Positions 53,545 through 59,796 of a DNA stretch of 59,796 nt are shown here, piece after piece. The notes under the pieces were generated by a model. The model was not told where the DNA came from. It worked only from the letters and a program-made list of their open reading frames with translations, and ran no database searches. Where the stretch lies: assembly GCA_016782645.1 (NCBI GenBank), contig JADHYC010000005.1, positions 1 through 59,796 on the forward strand. Direction: 5' to 3'. The first letter of the stretch is position 1; each line of letters opens with the position of its first letter. Source of the DNA: Fidelibacterota bacterium (lineage in GTDB: Bacteria; Fidelibacterota; UBA2242). A program made the position numbers and the translations under genes.

Positions 53545-54138
53545 TTAACCTTCCAAAGATTTCGAGCCTTCGGAAGATTTAGAGTCTTCGGAAAGTTTGT
53601 TTTCCCTATGACGCTTCCAATCGAATATAGATTTTATAATTATTATTGGAAGAATAATATAGAGAATGGCATTTATATATTGATCGCTAATGTTGCTTGG
53701 CCACGGAAAAGGATGAAATATGAAAAAATCAGTGGCTCTTCCAAGAAATAAAACTTCCAGAACATTTCCGGTTGCTCCTATCATCAGGGAGATGAGAGTT
53801 GAGAGAATTTTTCGGTCTGCTTTTGATTTTGGTTCTTTAACCAGAGAATGGGATATGGAATATATTAAGAAAGAAACTAATACAATCCCGAGAATAGCCC
53901 AGAGTTTATGGTTTCCGATTTCACCTAAAAGATAGTGGTATCCTGTATTGTGAGTGCGATATAGCACTAAAAATGGAAGAAATGTTTTAACACCTTCCTG
54001 AAATGGTAGATACAGATTGGCAATCACTTTTGTTATGAAGTCAATTACAAGAAGAACAACCCCAAATAAGTATGGATAAAAAAGTGGTGATTTCTTGATA
54101 TTCATAATATCAGATACCTCTAACCTATTTTTTTTCAA
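53545..54138 (-). CDS. Divergent signal peptidase II-like membrane protein
   Basis: A 197-residue protein with four membrane helices in the LspA layout: DFITKVIA (D..TK box), RTHNTGYHYLLGEIG (NTG box), LMIGATGNVLE (G..GN box) and SNISDQYIN (second catalytic Asp). The first catalytic Asp-Arg of normal LspA (GN-xx-DR) is replaced by Glu-Val, so peptidase activity is uncertain. The C-terminal tail is a three-unit repeat encoded by an 18-bp tandem repeat. Its start overlaps the upstream lipoprotein gene by 14 bases. Confidence 0.65.
   Translation of the reverse strand: MKKNRLEVSDIMNIKKSPLFYPYLFGVVLLVIDFITKVIANLYLPFQEGVKTFLPFLVLYRTHNTGYHYLLGEIGNHKLWAILGIVLVSFLIYSISHSLVKEPKSKADRKILSTLISLMIGATGNVLEVLFLGRATDFFIFHPFPWPSNISDQYINAILYIILPIIIIKSIFDWKRHRENKLSEDSKSSEGSKSLEG
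53550..53603. repeat. Tandem repeat, 18 bp x 3, in the tail of the LspA-like gene
   Basis: Three units beginning CTTCCAAAG, CTTCGGAAG and CTTCGGAAA at 18-base spacing encode the tail SEDSKSSEGSKSLEG on the minus strand. It may vary in copy number between strains. Confidence 0.65.
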
Positions 54139-55192
54139 TCTGCGATTTATGAGTATTTCTGTATTTATTTAGAAAATTACCGGGATTCTTACGAATTCCT
54201 TCAACCTGTCGAAATATATCGGTGTAAATTTTTTTGATCTCATGTGACTTCTGTTCTGCTAAGGTATCTATGATAAGACCTTTCAGGATATTATTCCAAC
54301 CCTTTTCAAGCTCACTGTTTTTCGTCTGTATAGCACCAAGGAGAATCAATCCATTATCTGATGAAATGTCATGATATTTTGATGTTTGTGAAATAAGGTT
54401 CATTGCATAAATATAATTTTTCTCTCGGTAGGCATTCCATGCTAATTTTAAAAATAGCTGGAAATAATTCTGTTGAATATTATCTAACAGCCAGGATGTA
54501 TCTTTTTCACCTGGATAGATTTTCATTATATTTTCATAAGTGTTAACCTTAACACCTTCTATAAGCAGACGACTTGATAAATCAAGAAGTGTAGTATCTT
54601 TAGTCTGAAAAATGATATCAGAAAGGTTAATAAAATCGTTAGGGTCATACCATTCTGAATTAATGAGGAGATTTCCAACTGTTTCGGTTTCTTGCCATAT
54701 GACACTATCAGGAAGGGATAGGTTGGGATATAATTTCAGAAGAAATTTATATGCTTCAATTTTTAAATCCTTGTTCCTTTGTTGATTGAGAATTCTCTCG
54801 GTTTTATTCGCTACCGTTGTACTGTCTTGGTCTTGAATGCTATTAATGAAGAAATAAAGATTACAACGAATGTTATCGTTGGTTTCGTTAATTAGTAGCT
54901 TACTAAAATATTTAACAGCCTCTGATTTGAGGTTCAATTCTCTATACATTGTATTTAGAATATTAAAGTAAGTTTTACCGAGGCTGTCACTTTTTGGGTA
55001 ATTTGTAACAAATGTTCTTAACTGCTCAAGCCTATTTTCGGGATTTTCAATAGTAATAGCTGCTTGAAACTGCTCTATCTCCTTTTTAGAGTTACAGTGC
55101 AACATAAAAAGTGAAATAATGATGATTAGGAGAGATATTTTTATATTGGACTCAGTATGAAAAATGTTTTTATATATCTGCCGGATTGCCAT
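54125..55192 (-). CDS. Putative lipoprotein with TPR-like helical repeats
   Basis: A 355-residue protein from the ATG at 55192. A hydrophobic helix ends in FMLHC, which reads as a lipobox with Cys near residue 33. The rest is helical and low in glycine, with repeat-like pairs (NPENRLEQLRTFVTNYPKSD, YREKNYIYAMNLISQTSKYH) that suggest degenerate tetratricopeptide repeats. No family was recognised. It follows the UPF0316 gene by two bases and overlaps the LspA-like gene. Linkage to an LspA-like protein fits a lipoprotein. Confidence 0.6.
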   Translation of the reverse strand: MAIRQIYKNIFHTESNIKISLLIIIISLFMLHCNSKKEIEQFQAAITIENPENRLEQLRTFVTNYPKSDSLGKTYFNILNTMYRELNLKSEAVKYFSKLLINETNDNIRCNLYFFINSIQDQDSTTVANKTERILNQQRNKDLKIEAYKFLLKLYPNLSLPDSVIWQETETVGNLLINSEWYDPNDFINLSDIIFQTKDTTLLDLSSRLLIEGVKVNTYENIMKIYPGEKDTSWLLDNIQQNYFQLFLKLAWNAYREKNYIYAMNLISQTSKYHDISSDNGLILLGAIQTKNSELEKGWNNILKGLIIDTLAEQKSHEIKKIYTDIFRQVEGIRKNPGNFLNKYRNTHKSQIEKK

Positions 55193-55194
55193 TT

Positions 55195-55776
55195 CTATTT
55201 TTTCTTTGCTAGTTTTTTCCACTTGTAAATTGTACTTTTACTGGGAATGAAACCCGATTTGACAGATCGTATATCTTGAGTGGATACAAACACATTTGGA
55301 TCAATTTCTCGGGCAAGTATAAGAACATTATCTATATTTTTTCTGGGAACAATGCTGAAAATAATATTTACCTTCCCTTTTCCTCCTGTTGCTTCAATAA
55401 CTGTTGCACCATATCCTTCATCACGAAGAGCCATTGTTAAAACATCAACAGTATCTTTTGTTATAAATCTAACTGCTTGAAGACCAAGTGCAATTTTCTC
55501 TTCAATTACTATTCCTACGTAATTACCCATGGCGAAGCCAAATCCATAGGCAATGAAACATGCAATATTTGAAAGGTGCTGCATAACTTGAGAAATAGCT
55601 AAAAGCCAGATTATTACTTCAAAGAAACCGAGAATCGGTGCTAATATTTTACTGCCTTTTGAAACCATAATAATGCGTATTGTTCCAATCGAAACATCGA
55701 GAATTCGGGCAATAAAAATAAGTAGAGGAACAATTACCCAGGTAAAAATAGGCGAATTTAAAAATAGAACGTTCAT
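55195..55776 (-). CDS. UPF0316 / DUF2179 (DUF5698) membrane protein
   Basis: A 193-residue protein with three N-terminal membrane helices (about 12-30, 42-62, 70-92: RILDVSIGTIRIIMVSKGSK, GFAMGNYVGIVIEEKIALG) and a C-terminal soluble DUF2179 domain (GYGATVIEATGGKGKVNIIF). The family's function is unknown; the soluble domain is shared with YitT-type proteins. The gene begins the three-gene minus-strand unit. Confidence 0.88.
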   Translation of the reverse strand: MNVLFLNSPIFTWVIVPLLIFIARILDVSIGTIRIIMVSKGSKILAPILGFFEVIIWLLAISQVMQHLSNIACFIAYGFGFAMGNYVGIVIEEKIALGLQAVRFITKDTVDVLTMALRDEGYGATVIEATGGKGKVNIIFSIVPRKNIDNVLILAREIDPNVFVSTQDIRSVKSGFIPSKSTIYKWKKLAKKK

Positions 55777-55862
55777 AATTTATTTCAACATAATTTATGA
55801 GGTTAAAAGTGTGTTATACAATAATTGAAAGGACATTATTTGTCATATATTGTTATTAGTAG

Positions 55863-56837
55863 TTATTCAAATAGTTCAATATTTCCACCGGTATGTATGA
55901 AAACCACATTTTCACCGGGAAAGATTTTGCCAGAGCGGCAGTAATCCAGGAGACCTGCTGCAGCTTTGCCAGTATATACATAGTCTAAAAATATTCCCTC
56001 TTTTCTTGCAAATAATGATACGGCTTCTTCACATTCGGGGGTTCGTTTACCGTATCCTGCTCCAATGTATGAATCATCTACATAAATAATATCTTTGCTT
56101 ATGTCTATTGTTAACGATTTGGCGGTTTCTCTGGCGAGTTCATAAACGATCTTTTTGAGTTCTACCTCAGTAACATCCACACTTATTCCGATAATTTTTC
56201 CATTCCATTTCGTAATTGATTGTCCGACGACGAGACCTGCCTGTGTACCTGCTGAAGATGAGGCAAGAATAATTTTGTCAATTTTGAGACTATTTTTTTT
56301 AAAGTCATTTATGAGTTCCGCAAAACCAGCAACATATCCAAGAGCGCCAACAGGAGTTGAGCCGCCGGGAGGGAGAAAATACACGGTTTTACCTTCTGAT
56401 ATTAACTTATCTCTTATTCGCTCTGCTTCTTCCATACGGACATCGGGATCAGTTGTGTCAATATGATGAATATTTGCTCCAAGCATGTGGTCGATAAGAA
56501 GATTTCCTGTAAATTTATAAGGCTTTTTGCCATTTAAAATGAGGTGAACTGAAAGTCCATATTTTGCTCCGACTCCAGATAGAATTCGGCAGAAATTTGA
56601 TTGATTTGCGCCAATACCAATAATTGTGTCATAGCCTTTTGATAATGCATCAGCAATTAAGAAATCAAATTTCCTGGTTTTATTTCCACTGAAAGTAAAG
56701 CCGGTAAGGTCATCCCTTTTAATATAGATATTACAGCCTACGATCTCTGAGATTGAATCGAGGCGATGGAAAGGTGTCGGTAGCACGGATACTATCCGTT
56801 TAGGGAATTTTTTAAGGAGGTCATCAATTTTACTCAT
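55863..56837 (-). CDS. D-cysteine desulfhydrase / ACC deaminase family PLP enzyme
   Basis: A 324-residue fold-type II PLP enzyme. The PLP Lys is in TFSGNKTRKFDF (about residue 52), with GIGANQSNFCR and SSSAGTQAGLVVG as substrate and phosphate loops, and a closing FIHTGGNIELF. Members act as D-cysteine desulfhydrase (pyruvate, ammonia, sulfide) or as ACC deaminase; the two cannot be told apart by eye. Single gene. Confidence 0.88.
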   Translation of the reverse strand: MSKIDDLLKKFPKRIVSVLPTPFHRLDSISEIVGCNIYIKRDDLTGFTFSGNKTRKFDFLIADALSKGYDTIIGIGANQSNFCRILSGVGAKYGLSVHLILNGKKPYKFTGNLLIDHMLGANIHHIDTTDPDVRMEEAERIRDKLISEGKTVYFLPPGGSTPVGALGYVAGFAELINDFKKNSLKIDKIILASSSAGTQAGLVVGQSITKWNGKIIGISVDVTEVELKKIVYELARETAKSLTIDISKDIIYVDDSYIGAGYGKRTPECEEAVSLFARKEGIFLDYVYTGKAAAGLLDYCRSGKIFPGENVVFIHTGGNIELFE

Positions 56838-56946
56838 GAATTTTACCTTTACTATTTGGTATTGTCACATTTTTTCTCATTCAGCATCATGTTTTCCCGA
56901 AGGGATTCCTATGGAACACTTATTACGTTTCAGCACTTATGTAGGA

Positions 56947-57693
56947 TTAAATTCTTTTTGTTTCAATCAGCAGCCTTTTCCTTTTCTTTTCCGGAAATCG
57001 CTCAATTGCATATCTGACCGTTACTCTTGGAATGGCTGTATTATGCTTCAGGAGAAATTGTTCCAATCTTTTAGAATCTTTTTCCCCGGCTTCTCTCAAA
57101 AGCCATCCATTTGGTTTCTGAATAAGATCATTTGTATCTAATAGTAACTTTTCAACGATTGAATATACAGCGTCTAGTTTTTCACCGTGCCTCGCGAGTT
57201 TTACCAAAGAGACAATTGAACAACGGCGTACCCATAGATTTGGCGATTTAGACCAGTTGATTACTTTTGAGATAATTTTTGGGTAATTGTCTATTAGTGG
57301 TGCTGTTATTTTAAGACACAGGGAATCGACTATTGCCCAGTTATCACAATAGTTACTAAGAAGCCATTTTTCGATATTATTTAGGAAGTCTGGCGTAATT
57401 TCTTTTATATATCTGGTTAAGAAAAGAACGGAAATTAATTTTGCTTCGAGTTCCTGTTTTGAAATAAGTAATTCTGCAAAATTAATTGCTTCATTTAAAC
57501 TCCAGATATTTCTAACCTGTTTGTGAATTTCTTTTTCAATTGATTGTTGCTGAGCAGCATTTAATCCGAGAATTGTTATCTTCTCATCTGATTTGAAAAA
57601 CCTGCGCTGTGTTTTGGCTTCATCGGGGTGGGCTGACTCTTTTAAGAGTATTATGGTTTTTTCAGCAAGTTGTTGATCTGTTATTTTTTTCAT
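56947..57693 (-). CDS. DNA alkylation repair protein, AlkD-like
   Basis: A 248-residue all-helical HEAT-repeat glycosylase. Family strings seen: WLLSNYCDNWAIVDSLC, LWVRRCSIVSLVKLARHG, LIQKPNGWLLREAGEKDSKR and RVTVRYAIERFPEKKRKRLL. AlkD excises bulky cationic alkyl bases without flipping them. Its start follows the transporter gene by ten bases. Confidence 0.9.
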   Translation of the reverse strand: MKKITDQQLAEKTIILLKESAHPDEAKTQRRFFKSDEKITILGLNAAQQQSIEKEIHKQVRNIWSLNEAINFAELLISKQELEAKLISVLFLTRYIKEITPDFLNNIEKWLLSNYCDNWAIVDSLCLKITAPLIDNYPKIISKVINWSKSPNLWVRRCSIVSLVKLARHGEKLDAVYSIVEKLLLDTNDLIQKPNGWLLREAGEKDSKRLEQFLLKHNTAIPRVTVRYAIERFPEKKRKRLLIETKRI

Positions 57694-57703
57694 CTAAAAG
57701 GTT

Positions 57704-58429
57704 TTATAATCCAAGAAACTGAATAGCTCCTCCACTTAAAAATATTGTTAACCCCGCAATTGCATGTGAATATTTTTCCATTTTTCTAAGAGGGAGAAAA
57801 GAAAGCCCGTAGAAAAACGCCAGAACTACCGTTAGCATTGTACCGATTGTTACAATGGCAAAGATGCCGGAAACAGCGAAAATCCCTATAATACTACTTT
57901 TGGCTGCCGGGTACATTATGAGTGGGATAAGAGGTTCGCAGGGTCCAAATATGAATATTATAAATAGAATCCACGGTGTTATTTTTTTATCAGATTCAGC
58001 TTCTTTTAGGTGTAGATGCATATGTTCTTCGGTATGAGAATGCAAGTGTGAATGAGCAATTTTATTGTCATGTAAATGTGTGTGTGTATGAGGTTTATTC
58101 TGGATTGCTCGCTTTATTCCCCAGATAAAGTAAGCTAAACCAAATCCGATTAACAGCCATGCCGCAAGTGAGCCTCTGAAAGACTCAATAATTTCCAGTT
58201 TTAATACGGCGATACCCAAGGCAATACCTATTAATCCGAGAATAACTGAACTCAAAACGTGCCCAATTCCACAGAGCAATGTAATAAATGCGGTTTTCCT
58301 TATATTCCATTGTCTTGCTTTGGACAGCATTATAAATGGGATATAATGGTCTGGGCCAAGTATCGTATGGACAAATCCAATTGATGCTGCAACGCCGATT
58401 AAAAGTGTAATGTCACCTGTCATTTGCAC
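57704..58429 (-). CDS. Membrane transporter, UreH/NiCoT-like (probable Ni/Co permease)
   Basis: A 241-residue protein with six or more membrane helices and a His-rich loop between helices 3 and 4 (HTHTHLHDNKIAHSHLHSHT). The first helix has VHTILGPDHYIPFIML, like the GxDHxxxP box of nickel/cobalt transporters, and FGPCEPLIPLI follows later. Related UreH-like proteins move nickel. No urease or hydrogenase genes are nearby. It shares the strand with the FmdE-like gene 70 bases upstream. Confidence 0.78.
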   Translation of the reverse strand: MQMTGDITLLIGVAASIGFVHTILGPDHYIPFIMLSKARQWNIRKTAFITLLCGIGHVLSSVILGLIGIALGIAVLKLEIIESFRGSLAAWLLIGFGLAYFIWGIKRAIQNKPHTHTHLHDNKIAHSHLHSHTEEHMHLHLKEAESDKKITPWILFIIFIFGPCEPLIPLIMYPAAKSSIIGIFAVSGIFAIVTIGTMLTVVLAFFYGLSFLPLRKMEKYSHAIAGLTIFLSGGAIQFLGL

Positions 58430-58499
58430 CTCGTTTATATAAGTTTACAATCTTGAATCGCTGATTTTGCATTAAGCTTATTATCATATTCATTTTTTA

Positions 58500-59255
58500 T
58501 CACTTTATAAATTTATTAAAAGTATCTTTGTATGAGATCCTTCTTATTTTAAAAAGATCGTTGTCCCGTTTTCCTGTAATAACCTCTCTGACCATTTTCT
58601 CCATTGCTTCGCTATATTTCTCAACATCATTCTTAGGAACAGATATCGGATTGATATCAAATTGCTTTTCAATTTTCCATAGACTGTCCATTGCTGCGTG
58701 TCCGATTAGATTGTATTTCTTATATGTAACGTGAAAAGCTGTATTTGTCTCTCTGCTTCCTATAAAGTAATGATATTCCCGTCTTGGAGCTTTTATTGAA
58801 TTGTTGATAAAGTATGTTGATTTCTCTTTATCCTGCCTTTTCGATACTCCAAGAATGTAGGCGATTACATCGCTGACAGTGTGATCCCTGCTGCTAACAA
58901 GCACGAATTCTCCCTTTTCCAACAATCCGTAGTCTTTTGAAAGGGAATCAACAACAAGAGCCGCAATTCGATATCCTCCCACTCCGCATAAACAGACATG
59001 TCCGAGATAAGCACAGACATCATCAAATCGTATTTCTGTCGCTTCGATTCCTTCGGGATAACTACCGGCTAATATCCCGTGATAATAATGGAATTTAATA
59101 GGTTTGATCTCTTTCAGATAGTTGTACTTTTTATTCCATCGCAAATCGTCTTTAGGTTGCGAGCAGGAGATAAAAAAAATCGCTGTTATAAATATCAAAA
59201 TCATAAGTAAAGATGACCTATTGTTTTTACATTTTATAAAAAAATACGTATGCAT
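58500..59255 (-). CDS. Lipoprotein with FmdE-like domain
   Basis: A 251-residue protein. The N-terminal helix ends FFISC, a lipobox (Cys31). The body has YLGHVCLCGVGGYRIAALVV, a variant of the HGHxCPGxxxGYR motif of FmdE (formylmethanofuran dehydrogenase subunit E family), and FVLVSSRDHTVSDVIAY. The cysteines and His may bind metal; a linked Ni/Co-type permease supports a metal role by context. No methanofuran genes are seen. Start ATG at 59255. Confidence 0.7.
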   Translation of the reverse strand: MHTYFFIKCKNNRSSLLMILIFITAIFFISCSQPKDDLRWNKKYNYLKEIKPIKFHYYHGILAGSYPEGIEATEIRFDDVCAYLGHVCLCGVGGYRIAALVVDSLSKDYGLLEKGEFVLVSSRDHTVSDVIAYILGVSKRQDKEKSTYFINNSIKAPRREYHYFIGSRETNTAFHVTYKKYNLIGHAAMDSLWKIEKQFDINPISVPKNDVEKYSEAMEKMVREVITGKRDNDLFKIRRISYKDTFNKFIK

Positions 59256-59388
59256 ATTTTAATTTCTCCTTCGTTGAATAATTTTGTCGAAAAGCGTGCT
59301 GAAATTACCTAATCCATCAGAGATTGTCAAACTGAAATAAGTGAGATCAGTTTACAACCTTGCAAAGATTTCTCCTATTTATTCAGAT

Positions 59389-59415
59389 AAACCCTCGCAA
59401 GGGTTTTTATTTTCT
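59389..59415 (+). terminator. Orphan terminator-like hairpin
   Basis: AAACCCT-cgca-AGGGTTT followed by a T-rich stretch. It is oriented for plus-strand transcription but no plus-strand gene ends before it, and it lies 60 bases before a plus-strand start. It may be an attenuator, the end of a small RNA, or a repeat. Confidence 0.5.
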
Positions 59416-59474
59416 TATTTTCTGTCTCTTTTAACTTGAAAAAATGTATTAAAATATTCATATTTTACTTCGTG

Positions 59475-59796
59475 ATGAGATTATTAAAAATATTTACTTT
59501 CTTACTATGTTTGTTAGTCTCAATATCATTTGCTCAAGAGGACGTTTCTATTCCTAAAGGATTACATTATAAGGAAATAAAGAGAGTAATTCCCCATGAA
59601 ATGCGCTCGTCTTTTAAAAGGGCAGAATCTTATTTGAAGAAGAATGATATGTTAAAAGCTGATCAATATTATATGAGTATTCTTACAAAAGGAGAAATTT
59701 TTTATGCGTTTTGGGGACGTGCATGGTGCCAATGGCAAGTTGGAAATTTAATAAATGCTAAAAAGCAGTTTGCGAATGCATATTCGTCTTGCGACT
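59475..59796 (+). CDS. Secreted TPR-like protein (partial, runs off the window)
   Basis: The ATG at 59475 opens a signal peptide (RLLKIFTFLLCLLVSISFA) and the mature part has one visible tetratricopeptide-type pair, SFKRAESYLKKNDMLKADQY and FWGRAWCQWQVGNLINAKKQ. At least 107 codons are present. No ribosome site stands out. The protein is probably periplasmic or outer-membrane associated; function cannot be given. Confidence 0.75.
   Translation, partial: MRLLKIFTFLLCLLVSISFAQEDVSIPKGLHYKEIKRVIPHEMRSSFKRAESYLKKNDMLKADQYYMSILTKGEIFYAFWGRAWCQWQVGNLINAKKQFANAYSSCD

Noticed and set aside
1..59796. CRISPR array or tRNA genes
   Set aside because: The repeats are few, of unequal spacing and mostly palindromic with no spacer pattern; no cloverleaf with a GGTTCGANNCC arm was found in non-coding stretches.

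Overview
The window is an AT-rich, gene-dense bacterial chromosome segment. No rRNA, tRNA or CRISPR was seen. The cell is a diderm with lipopolysaccharide: it carries the Kdo genes kdsB, kdsA, kdsC and kdsD, the LPS transport genes lptC and lptB, a TolC-type channel, DsbD and several lipoproteins. A LamG pseudogene ends in the 'YPNPFNP ... GIYF' type A (T9SS-like) sorting domain. Together these suggest an uncultured lineage of the Fibrobacterota-Chlorobi-Bacteroidota (FCB) superphylum, of the Calditrichota/Marinimicrobia/KSB1 kind. That placement is inference; no phylogenetic marker was analysed. A UPF0282 metallo-hydrolase and a PF01637-like ATPase, both families common in archaea, add an archaeal flavour.

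Layout. 1-5939 (minus strand) is one tight operon: pyrF, pyrE, a WalJ-like hydrolase, cyclophilin, patatin, dsbD and a TlpA-like lipoprotein cut by the window edge. 6262-13827 (plus) holds housekeeping genes (Mut7-C protein, HAD phosphatase, acetyltransferase, PTS IIA, hisS, radical SAM protein), a broken metallo-hydrolase and a REC-PAS protein. 14027-15673 (minus) holds YggS and UPF0282. 16244-22556 (plus) holds an HD hydrolase, nth, folE, nfo, lpdA, lipB and lipA. 22543-23889 is a compact ATPase unit bounded by direct repeats at the 3' end of lipA. 24025-25464 is a CCA-adding-type enzyme. 25524-33976 is a TolC/adaptor/ABC exporter operon that also encodes two unknown, paralogous, probably beta-barrel outer-membrane proteins. 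34552-42476 is the gatC-kdsB-pyrG-kdsA-kdsC-kdsD-lptC-lptB-rpoN operon. Then follow hflKC, the LamG pseudogene, hslVU, argF and a hybrid sensor kinase split by a run of eight G. 53545-59255 (minus) holds an LspA-like protein, a TPR-type lipoprotein, UPF0316, a D-cysteine desulfhydrase-like enzyme, AlkD, a Ni/Co-type transporter and an FmdE-like lipoprotein. A plus-strand TPR gene is cut by the right edge.

The most unusual content lies between genes. At least five families of short inverted or direct repeats are scattered through the window, some nested in each other and some read in frame inside proteins. Several genes carry fresh lesions: a metallo-hydrolase with three, a LamG protein with two, a 31-codon GxxExxY remnant and the split kinase. 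The best candidates for something undescribed are the repeat-flanked ATPase unit and the exporter with twin barrel proteins.
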